This document shows positions 53,417 to 64,000 of a stretch of DNA of 64,000 bases, piece by piece (the first letter of the stretch is position 1; each line of letters starts with the position of its first letter). A program made the translations under genes and the position numbers. Source of the stretch: Chaenocephalus aceratus (Eukaryota; Chordata; Actinopteri; Perciformes; Channichthyidae). The notes below the pieces were generated by a model. It had not been told where the DNA came from, did not search any database, and worked only from the letters and a program-made list of their open reading frames with translations. The stretch covers positions 40,173,168 to 40,237,167 of the forward strand of contig CM043787.1 of assembly GCA_023974075.1 (NCBI GenBank). Direction: 5' to 3'.

Positions 53417-54745
53417 TCAGGCCGCCCGCTTCTTCTTCCTCGCCTGGTGGCTGAAAACCTGGGTCGGCTGCGCCTGAGCGGCAGCTGCCGGAACCGGAGA
53501 TTTTCTTGGCCAGCTCCCTCTTGCCTCGTGCCTGGGCTGGGGACCCGGTCTCTGCTGCTTCGGTATTTTGAACCGGGCAGGACGTGAGACAGCTTGAGTG
53601 AAGGCCTGCTGCGGGACCATTGGAGGTGACGGCTGGACCCTTCGGGGGAGACAGAGCTGGAGAGCCTCGTCTCCCTTCCTTTTTGACTCGCACCTCAGCT
53701 GCATTGAAGCTAGAGCGGAGCCAAATATGCCCTCGGGAACAATAGGCATGTCCAGAACATCCTCTTTTTCCCAGTCTGGAAGGTTCGTCAGGTTGAGCCA
53801 CCTGGCTCTCTCCTGTACCACCATCATTCCCAGTGCTTTGCCTGTGGCTTGGACTGCACAGCGCTGCATACGGAGGCAAATGTCCGTGATCGCTGCGATC
53901 TCGTCCCACACGGCAGGCTCAGGTTTGCTCGACATGTCTTTGCAGAGCTCCGCCTGGTAGGCGGTCAGCAGCGAGGAGAAGTTGAGTGCCCTGGCGGACA
54001 AAGCTGCGGCTTTATAGGCCCGTTCGGTCATCGCTGACTGGAACCGGTCTGCCTTTGCCGGTAGCATGGGGTTCCTGCTCGGTGTCGAAGCCAGCCTCGG
54101 TTGGAGGTGGGCTGCCACCAGCGGTTCCATGGGCGGCAGGCGGAGCAGGCGGAGCCTCTCCATACCGTCACAGTCCAGGGAGGAGGCACCCTGGATTGGG
54201 GCCTTGTTGCTAAAGGCCACCTCGTCCAGCATCTCCGGAAAGACTGGAAGGAGCTGCCTCTTCGTCCTCGCTGCTTGGGGCAAGTTCTTCCCCTCGTAGC
54301 GAGATCTGGAGGTCTCCTTGGCCACTTCAGGCCATGGGATGTCCAGCCTGGATGCAGCGCGTTGACACACGGCCTGCAAGTCCATGCTTAGGACGGGCGA
54401 AGCTGGTGTGCTCTCGCCCGGGGGAGCGGACATCGCTCCCGCCTTTGCAGCCTGAGCCGATGAAACGAAGATGTCATTCTCATCCGAGTCAGACAGGAGG
54501 AACTCAGAGGTATCCTCTTCGTCCTCCATATAGTCCAACTCCAGGACATCCTCTGCGGGTGGAACCATGGTGAGGTCCAATTGGGAGCCCAAGCTTGACA
54601 CAGTGCGGGGCTCCGCTCTCGCGGCTCTTGCCGCCACCGGGTCCCAGCCTGAAACGGCGTGGGGCTCCGGTTCAGCGGCTGTCGCTGTTTGAAGCCCCAG
54701 TCTGACACAGCGCTCGGCTCCAATCTCTGCGGCGGACGCCACCAT
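53417..54745 (-). CDS. DIRS gag-like protein, open frame
   Basis: 442 codons, the longest credible frame in the window. N-terminal third is acidic (VLELDYMEDEEDTSEF, SDSDEND). The middle holds PVFPEMLDEV and AFSNKAPIQG, then KADRFQSAMTERAYKAAAL and LTAYQAELCKDMS. The C-terminus is basic and proline-rich (RPGPQPRHEARGSWPRK ... ARKKKRAA). This arrangement is typical of the first ORF of fish DIRS elements. The start at 54745 is the first Met of this frame after the leader; another Met lies inside. Expression unknown. Confidence 0.8.
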   Translation of the reverse strand: MVASAAEIGAERCVRLGLQTATAAEPEPHAVSGWDPVAARAARAEPRTVSSLGSQLDLTMVPPAEDVLELDYMEDEEDTSEFLLSDSDENDIFVSSAQAAKAGAMSAPPGESTPASPVLSMDLQAVCQRAASRLDIPWPEVAKETSRSRYEGKNLPQAARTKRQLLPVFPEMLDEVAFSNKAPIQGASSLDCDGMERLRLLRLPPMEPLVAAHLQPRLASTPSRNPMLPAKADRFQSAMTERAYKAAALSARALNFSSLLTAYQAELCKDMSSKPEPAVWDEIAAITDICLRMQRCAVQATGKALGMMVVQERARWLNLTNLPDWEKEDVLDMPIVPEGIFGSALASMQLRCESKRKGDEALQLCLPRRVQPSPPMVPQQAFTQAVSRPARFKIPKQQRPGPQPRHEARGSWPRKSPVPAAAAQAQPTQVFSHQARKKKRAA

Positions 54746-54989
54746 GTCTGATTGCCGGCCGGCGAATCAGCGGACATGAGGGGGTCCTGTCCAGACAGCT
54801 AGCTTGGCGTGCTAACCGTCGGGCGGAGGCTCTTAATGGTGAAGCGGGTACAATGCCGCACGAGCCGGGGTTACGATAGCCTCCCGGGCGTGTTTCCAGC
54901 CCGAGGCAGGACGAGCAGACCTGGTGTGAGTCTGTGCCTGAAATCTTAAACCCGCAGCCGCATAGCCGAGCCTCCAAGTCCCTGACTCC

Positions 54990-55340
54990 TCTGGTGTGAG
55001 GGAGAGAAGGGTCCATCTTCGATCGCCGGGGTGTCGGCTTGGAGTGGACACGCTAGTAACAGGTACGTTACTGAGAAAAATCCAACCTTGCCGTTATTCC
55101 GAAAGGAAAAAAGGCGACGGTGTAGATTGTATTCTTTAAAGAATATTAACTGGGGTGTGTAATACCTTTTTTTTTTTGTCTCTGTCTCCTCTGGTGTGAG
55201 AGAGAAAAGAGAACGTCCTCTTTACCGTGGTGTCGGTGTGGAGGGAAGAAAAAACTAGCAACAGGTATGTTACTAGCTTGAAGAAAAAATCAAACCTTAC
55301 CGTTATTTCAAAGAAAGAAACGGCGAGCAAATTGCAATAT
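54990..55340 (-). repeat. Imperfect tandem doublet in the DIRS leader
   Basis: Two diverged blocks of about 150 bp (54990-55136 and 55187-55340), each with CTCCTCTGGTGTGAG-type start, GGTGTCGG, AGCAACAGGTA(C/T)GTTACT and CCTTACCGTTATT motifs. Lies between the right ITR and gag. Confidence 0.7.
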
Positions 55341-55477
55341 TAACTGGTGTGTTAATATTGCTCAGTCTTCTGCAAAGCAAAAAGTAACCGGCAAGCGCCC
55401 GTCGACCGAATGTTAGCTTTGGGTTCAGTCTGTGGACCGTTAAGCTAGCCCGGTTACTGATAATCCAGATGTGCTCT

Positions 55478-55640
55478 GAAGCGAGAAGAGGTGTTTGAAT
55501 GACGCTGCGTCGTAGCGCAAGCTACTTAAAGGGTGGGTGGATTCCCTGACGTTGACGTCAAGATCACCAGCCAATCATATTGGCGTAAGAGATTGATGCT
55601 TCTGTTTGCATACGCGTTGAGGCGCATCCCATAGTGAGAC
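55478..55640. repeat. DIRS right inverted terminal repeat
   Basis: GAAGCGAGAAGAGGTG to CCCATAGTGAGAC, inverse of 46874-47043. Followed by a terminal 23-bp extension whose inverse lies in the internal complementary region. Confidence 0.92.
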
Positions 55641-55663
55641 ATCGAACGGAGTGTTATGAATGA

Positions 55664-56326
55664 ACTTGTTCAGATGAGCGATATTGGGGGGGGGGCATTT
55701 ATGCAACACTGTAAACATAGACTGGGTGGTAATGGTCAGAGAGCCTATAATATAGTGTCAAAACATGGTTTAAAAACCTTGAACAATTACGGATAGCAGT
55801 ATGTAACTTGTATTTTTTCCACTGATTAGTTTCGGTGGAAAACATCTACCTCCCAGAGTATAGTACAGCATATATTAAAAACAGTCAATTGTGTTCCGAA
55901 CAAGTTATATAAAACGTCTTGTCATTGTCCCTTTTTTTAAATGAATCTGATCATTCAAAAGTATTGTTTGTATTTTCTTGATTTAGTCGTGGTTTACTGA
56001 GTATTTGATCCAATTTCCATTTTTTGAGATGGACCAAAACCTTGCATTCTCCACAGACAGATTCATTGACAACATTATTGAAATTCTACAGCAACGGTCC
56101 CAGCCGCACCAGAAGCATTAGCATGATCCACCAGGAAGTGCCCTTTCTATCATTGAGGCTCCGTGCACGGGTCACATCACAGATAGAGTTGTGGCTCCAT
56201 CCATCATGTGGGTTTTTAGCCGCCGCCTATGCTAATGTCTCGACCCAATGAAAAGTTACTCAGAGACGGACAAGGACATTGGGGGGACTCTTGTCATTGC
56301 CTGCCGTAAACACACACACAAACCCG

Positions 56327-56386
<60 letters not shown>

Positions 56387-59150
56387 CGCACACGCACAAA
56401 CACTCGGTTTCTCTCTCACTTACACACACACTCTCCACTTCAACACTGTGGGGCGGTCATATTTCACAGTACCCGTAGCGTGGGGTGAGTTATTGGCCAT
56501 GTCACGGTATAGAGTGTGTGGTGGTGTGTTTATGTGGTTCCACATTTGAGTTGGTGTGTGTTTAACACCGTGTGTGTCCGTATCTCAGGTCTACTCCTTA
56601 TACGTTTATTTATAAAACGCCCCCCTCACTCCAAATCAGCGGTGTCCAGAATGCCGCTGCATGTGTAAATGACAAAATGATTTATAGAAATATACCCAAA
56701 AAAAGTCCTACGCACCAAGGGGGAATGGAATATCCCCAACAGCATGGCCCCTTCAATGGGATACACATAATAATGTAATGTATACACAAATACACACCGC
56801 ACACGTTTATGCACAATCACAGACTTTGTGTGGTCCGTGTAGAGGACAGCGCTCTGGTTAAATAGCTCTGTAGATTTATGACTTGTAAACCGAAGACGGA
56901 CAGATGGATGGATGGGAAGGATGGATCAATGGAAGGGCAAAAATAAAAAATGAATGGATTAAGACAGAGGGAGAAAGATCGAAGGACAGGAGGACAAACA
57001 GATGATGGATGCACAGATGAATAGATTGAGGAAGAAGACATAGAGAGGACAGCGCTCAGATAAAACAGTGTAAGCTATGTATGGCCTGTTAAGGGTAAAC
57101 AGACTGAGTGACGCAGGGAAAGAAGGATTTTAGGAAATGAGGACAAATATGGTAAAAGCATAAAGAAAATACTGTACATTTTTTGGACAGATGGATCGAA
57201 AGCAGACTGGAATAAAGGGAAGGTTAGGGCAGTGTTTAGCAGAGAAAAGAAAACGTAAAGAGAAGAATAAATAATAAGAAGAAAAGAACAGTAGAGTCCA
57301 GAAACTCTTATTCAGACGGTAGTAGGAATATAAGAAATCCTGAAGTGGTCTTTGCTTCTTTGTGTGCCATGATTCCTGGAGGAATTGTCAAAGCATGAAA
57401 GAGTCTTACGCTGGGAATTGTCTCATTCTGACTGGAAATGGCGTTATCGTTCTGTGCTGGTAATTATGCTTTCTGAGGGGGCTGGCGCAGACAGAAAGAG
57501 CGAAGAGAAAGACACACTTTGATCTTTTGTGAATATGATGGGCTGAGCTAAAAGAAATAATGTGTCTGTGAATGAGTACATGTGTGTGCGAGTGGTTACT
57601 GTACATGCCAGCTGGACTTGGGCACTAAAGGTGTGTTTTAGCTAGTTTGCAGTTTACTGTGATGTTTATTTTGGAAGATATTCCTTAATATTTAGTGAAG
57701 GTAAGTAAAACTTCCATTGAAGTCTCATTTCTCTGAGTTTGATGTTAATGGGACATTAAAAAGTAAAAGTAATTTGACACTTTGGACCTGCAATGAACAG
57801 GATAAGAGAATAATTTAATTCATTATGTTTTAGCTAAATGTAACAATCAGCCAGGTATGATGTTAATCTTTCAAATATATTATAAACATTATTTCCTTCA
57901 TTTTCAACTGACAATTGTAAAAATAGTCTTTACAGGCCATGGCTTTGATTGTTTAAAAAATATATATATATATCTAGAGGGAAAATTGCTTCTGAAAGTG
58001 AGCTGAAATAGTATTTTTAAATAATTTAGCTTTGTTTAATTTTCCAACCACATTCTCATCAATCACTCTTATAATAGCTTTTAGCTTTCTCTTATATATT
58101 CAGCCCCCTCCCCCCTCTCTGTCCCAGTCCCCCCTCCTGCTTTGATTCGTCGTTTGGTTCCACATTGCCATGTGTCTGTGGTGTAAATTGCCTGTGTTAA
58201 ATGTTGTACTGTCCCTGGTGAGTGTTAACAGTATGGAAAGAGAGGCTGATAATCTTTAAACAGGGCATCTGCTGGCATCTGCTTTATCTTTATTGGTCCC
58301 CTGAAACTAAGCAAAAAAAATACAAGCCTAAAGACACACAAGCATGGCACACGTCGTTTATACAGCACATGTCAAGTCATTTCAGTATCAGTTTGTTTCA
58401 GTATCAGAATGGCTTAATATAAATCTAAACTTTTGGGACACACCACATCAATGTATCTTTTCACATGTTTAAGTTGCTAATCAACTTGAACTTTTGTTTT
58501 TCAATGCTTTGCAAACAACACAATGTTATTTGGCTTGAACAAATTAATAAGTAGATGTCTGATGTATCCTATCAACAAAGAACATGCTTAAATAAAATCA
58601 AATAATGCTCACATAGCATCTTCTTCTTTGAGGTTATGTTAAATGGTATATATTGCAATTAAATCTATTGATGTGATGGTTCATACATTATGGTACAGGT
58701 GTTAAAGGTACAAATTAGACTTAACTACGTTTAAAACCTGTTAGATGTGTCATTTTACCTTATTCCCACTGAACACACTGTCAACCTTGGAGCAAAACTA
58801 TATATTTTTTTACTAAATGAGTAGATGTTTTGTCGAACAGAAGTCACAGTTACAGGTGTTGGTCATAGACCACAACCTTTGAATGATCAGCATTTCATAT
58901 CCATCATTTTACATTAAAGCATCTGTAAAGTATGTGGAAAGAGATCATTTAGGGAAAAACGTTAAACAGATAAAGCAAGTTAGCAAAATGATGTGATTGG
59001 GTTGCAGCAGGGATGAGGATCACATCGAGGGGAGAGGGGGATGAATGATGGGTTGGACGGAGAGGAAAGGGGAGGAGCTACAAAAAGACAAGGGGACGCT
59101 GGGCTTATCCATAGGGGGCCCAAGGGCTGGCAGGCACCTGAGTCACACCT
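55664..59150. other. Non-coding backbone
   Basis: No gene. CA array at 56331-56384. Complex, non-repetitive blocks 56030-56240 and 57350-57610 may be conserved non-coding DNA. GATGGATGGA-type purine-rich sequence at 56890-57060. Confidence 0.4.
56331..56384. repeat. (AC)n microsatellite
   Basis: Uninterrupted CA array, then a degenerate ACGCACACGCAC tail. Confidence 0.95.
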
Positions 59151-59152
59151 CC

Positions 59153-59175
59153 ACTGTGTGTGTGTGTGTGTGTGT

Positions 59176-59207
<32 letters not shown>
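59153..59207. repeat. (TG)n microsatellite with one phase slip
   Basis: TG array interrupted once by GTGGTG. Confidence 0.95.
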
Positions 59208-59208
<1 letters not shown>

Positions 59209-59479
59209 CATTCTGTCTGATTCTGTGATTAATGAAGACATGTGGGTGCAGTAATCCTCTCTAATAAGCACCAGAGGAGCAGCCCTTATGTGTGTGTTTT
59301 TATTGTGTCTGTGTGTGTTTGTGTGTGTGTTTATGTATATGTGTATGTGTGTGTTTTATTGGGACAAAAAAAGTAGCCACATTTGCGCAGTTTCAACACT
59401 TTGACAAAATTAAATATGTGTTACTGTGCTGTATCTGTTCATTCTTGTGTGACAGACTCCTATCTTACAAGCAGCTTGC

Positions 59480-59481
<2 letters not shown>

Positions 59482-59538
<57 letters not shown>
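59482..59538. repeat. (TG)n microsatellite
   Basis: Uninterrupted TG array; a looser TG-rich region precedes it at 59290-59355. Confidence 0.95.
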
Positions 59539-59539
<1 letters not shown>

Positions 59540-59828
59540 CAGTGTTTGTGTGTGATCTAATGTCATTCTTTATAAGTATGCCCAGATGTTGATACTGGAA
59601 TGGCTCCTTAATTACCATCTAAACAGCAGGGGTTGTGTGCGTGTGTGTTTGTATGTGTGCATATGTGTGTGTGAGAGAGAGAGTCTCTCTGTGTGTGTGA
59701 CTGTATGCGTGTGTGTAATGTTGACAGCGGAACTACTGTTTAATTACCATTTAAACTGTGAGAGCTGAGTGGATCATTTAAAGACAGAAGAGCTCCAGCA
59801 AGCTCAGGCAAACAACAACATTAAAGAC

Positions 59829-59831
59829 ACA

Positions 59832-59876
<45 letters not shown>

Positions 59877-59878
59877 CA

Positions 59879-59934
<56 letters not shown>
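59829..59934. repeat. (CA)n microsatellite with interruptions
   Basis: CA array with AACACACACACC breaks near 59873-59888. Confidence 0.95.
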
Positions 59935-59937
<3 letters not shown>

Positions 59938-60042
59938 GAAAACATGATATTCATACATAAGTGCAAGTACAAGTGCTCTGTTTATAGTTGATCTTAGACA
60001 TAAACACATATGCAACAGTATATCCTGCAGAAAATGTTGTTA

Positions 60043-60046
<4 letters not shown>

Positions 60047-60082
<36 letters not shown>

Positions 60083-60102
60083 CTGTGTGTGTGACTGTGT
60101 CT
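60047..60102. repeat. (TG)n microsatellite
   Basis: TG array with GACTGTG interruptions at the 3' side. Confidence 0.93.
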
Positions 60103-61170
60103 GTTTTAAGGCCTCTTGCCCATATGCATGTGTGCAACCATGTGTGATTGTACTTCAGTCAGTTCCCCTGTTAATCAGTCAGTCTGCTCCAGAGGCATTC
60201 ACCCCAAACACATCCCATCTTTAATTATACAATTATTCTCTCAGCCAGTTGAACAGTAAAGAATGATCAGCCAGTGCTCTACTGTCTCAACTTTTAGCAA
60301 TTGGACAATCATCCCAATCACTATTGAGTGAAACATAGTTGACCTTCTTCTTCATAAGTTGTAGTTCATGGAGAACAGACGCAAACTCTATTGACCCCAA
60401 TAGACCGGGTTTATCATAGAGTTAGTCATGTGTTAGTCATAGAGCGGCACCTCATGTGTATGGTGTGACAGTTTTTAACAAAGTGTGTGTTTGATGTATC
60501 AGAAAATGACAATATGAAGAGCCAAGAGTAAGAAATGCTAAAATTGTTGTCACTCAGACATTTTTTTGAATTGTTAAATGTTTTTTTTATTGTACAATTC
60601 CTTTCAATAAACCACTGTTGATTCTACTATAAAATGTTCCAAACTGTTGCTCTATCAGAGATGATAACATCATATATCATAAAAGCCTTTTGTATAAATG
60701 TACCCTGCATTATTAACTGAAGCATGCCGAAAGAAAACATTTGTTTTGTAATGGAAAATACAAAAAACGTATAGTTCTGTATAAACACTTTACATTTGAT
60801 TAAACTCTATTATTTGTGCAGGCAGAATGATGGCAAATAACCTTCAATTATTTTAATAAAAATACTGTAGTGAAAGCAGAGTAAGTGATTAATTATACTA
60901 AGAGAGAAATGTGTATGTTAATACCAAATGGTGTGGCAGGTATACATGATGGCACGGATGATTCCTCACACGAAGGTAGTTAAATAATTACATTAAAACA
61001 GTGAGCATGATAGGAGTGATCATATTTGTGACAGACAGGCTGCGTCGCACTGAGAGTATTATGATAATGATATTAATGATGGATCTTTGCAAATGTGTGT
61101 GTGCGTAGAAGAGTTCAGTGGGAGATGTCTCACCCCACACTGGGTCTCTCAGCCCGATGCCATCTGTTCT
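60103..61170. other. Non-coding backbone
   Basis: AT-rich. The 60130-60330 block is complex and motif-rich; otherwise nothing recognised. Confidence 0.4.
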
Positions 61171-61173
61171 GCC

Positions 61174-61339
<166 letters not shown>

Positions 61340-61573
61340 GTAAAATATACATACAAAAGCACATCATGCGCACACTCAAATTCACTGGGAATTGAAGTAA
61401 ATGCACAAGTGTTTATATGAAGACTTGTGCTGATAAAAAAGGTTTCTCTGCAAGCAGACACACGCCTAAAAACACTCTCACACTCCTGGATGGTTGGTAA
61501 TCCTCCGCTCTGAGGGTTCAGCCAAAGGGAAACCAGCATGTTATCAGCCTGCTAGACATACATGAGATCAGGG

Positions 61574-61576
<3 letters not shown>

Positions 61577-61647
<71 letters not shown>
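61577..61647. repeat. (TG)n microsatellite
   Basis: Uninterrupted TG array of about 70 bp. Confidence 0.96.
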
Positions 61648-61648
<1 letters not shown>

Positions 61649-62001
61649 GAATTTCAAAACATTTCACAGATTTTGAAAGTATTTTAGTTTAAAAGTTGAC
61701 CTAAAAGAGGACTAATTAAAAATGGTGCTTTCTATTTAAAGCCATGATGCATTATCATATTTAAAATCTGTAAATCTTTCAAAAATGTTCCATATTGCTT
61801 CTTTGGCCCCTCTGACGTTCCTTAAATATGATCTCAAGAAAAGTGAAAAAGTATTTATTAAGAATATTTAAAAAAATACGATATATCGAAGGCCTCATCT
61901 GTCACGGTGTTTTGTCACTCTGACACACATACAGCAGTTGGGGATTAAGTACGTGCCTGGGTATTCTGGCGATGCCTGGACTGCATATGACCAACACGTA
62001 C

Positions 62002-62066
62002 ACACACACACATGCATACACACACACACACACACACAACACACACACACACACACACACACACAT
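62002..62066. repeat. (CA)n microsatellite
   Basis: CA array with CATGCATACACA and AACACAC breaks. Confidence 0.93.
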
Positions 62067-62191
62067 GCAATGTGTGCATCCATGTGGCGTTGCCTGGACG
62101 GTGTACGAGCAGCATATCTGTCAGTGTGTGACAGGTTGACAGCTCGAGCTCCTAGCACTTTGTCCACTATCATCACGTCAAGAAGAACACA

Positions 62192-62242
<51 letters not shown>
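62192..62242. repeat. (CA)n microsatellite
   Basis: Uninterrupted CA array. The 62067-62190 spacer repeats CTGGACGGTGTACGA/CCTGGACTGCATATGA-type words seen before the previous array, suggesting a local duplication. Confidence 0.93.
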
Positions 62243-62246
<4 letters not shown>

Positions 62247-64000
62247 GTGATATCACGGAAATTGGCCACATTGGCTACTTTAATAGTTTAATACGCAGTC
62301 ACAGTAGTCATACGTGCAAATGCACTGACAAAAATATAATAAACCAAATTAGGGCAAAATGTGACAACCTTCTTAATAGCTCCATTTCGATTGGAGCTAC
62401 TTTTTTTCTAAAGATTACCATATTGAGTGAACAAACTAACTTTATCACACGTTTCTTTTATTTCTTAAATGAAAATGTTATGACCGGGAGACAAGTGCCA
62501 TAACATTGAAACATCATACATTTAAATGCATGCCACACCCTCTCCCATCTATATTGTATTTGCAGTAACTCTCCATTTAACACTATCTGTCACAGCAGAA
62601 ATTCTGCAAACTGCCTTAGAAAACAACAATAATTCAAATTAATTATTGAAATCAGATTCAATAGGATATCAAAAACCAGCAGGCACTTTCATGAGTTTTA
62701 TACTGATTCTGTTCAATGTCACTCCAAAGTTATCAGCACTCTACTGAGCCTGACTTACAGGCTCATAGCAATGCACACTATGTAGACGCCACATGAGCGC
62801 CAATAGTATTATCTCACCATAATAGCTGCATTTAATGATATACACAGGCGCCTCAAGTCTCCTTTTTATTTCTGTAGATGGAGTTCAGGCCTTACAAAAC
62901 CAAGTCAGGTCAGACCAGATAATTTGAGTCGCTCACACAATCACGGATCACGGCTTTAGCACATTTCATACAATTAAGGATTGTGGATTTGAAGCAGACT
63001 AAACAATGGGCCCAAATTAAATTTTGAGTTTCAGAGTGAAAGACACTCTGGCTGCTCTGAAAATACAATCAACACTGAATGAGAATGTAGACATAGTCTC
63101 TAACAGGATTGCTGGGCATACCCACTCACAATATGGCATCTTTCTCTCTTTCTTCTCCACGATATTCTATTACTGTCCCCCTCTCTTCCTCACACTTCAG
63201 GAGTCAATGGATATACAGCTGTAGTTTAATTCTACAGTTCTTCCATTCTGAAGCCTGTATTGTGTGTCTTAGTGTCAAACAGGGAGAGCAGCAGCAATAA
63301 CACAAAGCAGAAAAGAGTGATTACAGCTTTAGTAACAAGAGACAGACAAAGACTCAGACAAATAAAGGAAGAATGAAGCCAATGAGAATAAGGAGAATGA
63401 AAGTGAATTAAAATTATTATTTTTTCAAACAGCATAGGGAGAAATTCTATAGTGGGTCAACACCCTGTCCATTACCCAGCTCTTAACTTTTGGCACACAG
63501 AAATTGGGAAGGTTTTTAAAGAATACAGCATGTAATAAAACACACTGAGAGAAGGGAAAATTGACTAAATACTGTTTGAAGAGAGATAGAGAGAAATTAA
63601 GTGAGAGTTAAATGGCCGAGGAAGAGACCGACCAAATTGGTGAGGTCAGAGCAAACTTACTTGGTAGCATATGAGGACCAAATGATGTAAAGTGGTGACT
63701 TATAATTTAAACGTACATACACAAGCTATGGACATAACTGTATTTAAAAAAAGAAATGTTGAACACAATGGAATAGTATGTTTGAGAGAAAATGAGGCAT
63801 TGAAAGTAAAACAGAGAGACAGAGACTCGACAGGGTCAAGGGAGGACAGACGGAGGAAAGAAACGGACAGAGAGACAAAAGAGAGATTATTCCGAAACAT
63901 GGATTCAAACTGAAGAAGACAGAGAGAGAAAAGAGACATTCAATAAAGTTTCAGAAAGACAGGGAATAAAGAGTGAGAGAAAGATATTGAATGAAACAAA
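62243..64000. other. Non-coding backbone
   Basis: No gene recognised. 62640-62960 is complex with AT-rich regulatory-type motifs. The last 500 bp is purine-rich (GAGAGA, AGACAGAG), giving long open frames without domains. Confidence 0.4.

Larger units (their letters stand above)
46822..55663 (-). mobile_element. DIRS-type tyrosine-recombinase retrotransposon
   Basis: On the minus strand: right ITR (55478-55640), leader, gag-like ORF (54745-53417), RT (about 53071-52036), RNase H and adjoining region (split by a 2.78-kb insertion), tyrosine recombinase (48131-47224), internal complementary region (47067-47165), left ITR (46874-47043). Native length is about 6.06 kb after removing the insertion, normal for DIRS. 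No target duplication is seen or expected. Several frameshifts make the copy inactive. Confidence 0.93.

Noticed and set aside
52725..53909. 394-codon minus-strand frame overlapping DIRS gag and RT
   Set aside because: It is out of frame with both recognised DIRS proteins, low in conserved motifs, and only its last part overlaps real RT sequence in another frame. It is a shadow frame.

Overview
The window looks like nuclear DNA of a teleost fish. The evidence is very dense CA/TG microsatellites, a DIRS-type tyrosine-recombinase retrotransposon, a Ty3/Gypsy element with a TGGTGACCCCGACG-type primer site, L2-like LINE ends, and many hAT, piggyBac and Harbinger-like DNA transposons. I found no intact host protein-coding exon, tRNA, rRNA or CRISPR. 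The species cannot be told from the sequence.

Layout. 1-17 kb is AT-rich non-coding backbone with two (CA)96 arrays, a hAT-like end near 2.0 kb, a hAT non-autonomous element (4439-5358) and a Harbinger-like element (11962-12852, TSD TTA). 17040-24032 is a nested stack: an unclassified TIR element holds a hAT element (17327-23617), which holds a piggyBac element (17422-20280, TTAA duplication) and a second hAT (21505-23420, TSD GTAATTTT) that carries an L2 3' end.

24673-42065 is a minus-strand Ty3/Gypsy element of only about 3.4 kb native sequence, expanded to 17.4 kb by later insertions. Two hATs lie back to back at one target (CCGTACAC). One hAT sits in the protease region (TSD CCCACGAG). 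A large hAT (about 30819-41553, TSD CCCCTAGG) sits in gag and carries a decayed, intron-containing ZNF862-like transposase. That hAT is itself broken by another hAT, an inverted second piggyBac copy, a Harbinger-like element and an L2 end.

42-46.8 kb is backbone. 46822-55663 is a minus-strand DIRS element with gag, RT, RNase H and tyrosine recombinase remnants, inverted terminal repeats and an internal complementary region. It is split at the RNase H catalytic motif by a 2.78-kb palindromic-ended DNA element (49019-51797) whose long TIRs contain tandem G-run repeats. 55.7-64 kb is backbone with many CA/TG arrays.

The elements do not work together as a host pathway. The window is a stratified record of transposition. 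Nearly all coding remnants are broken. The piggyBac copy at 17.4 kb keeps an open, spliceable two-exon frame of about 141 residues that lacks the catalytic core. The best candidates for something undescribed are the long-TIR element inside the DIRS and the repeated pattern of hAT elements landing exactly at the edge of another hAT.
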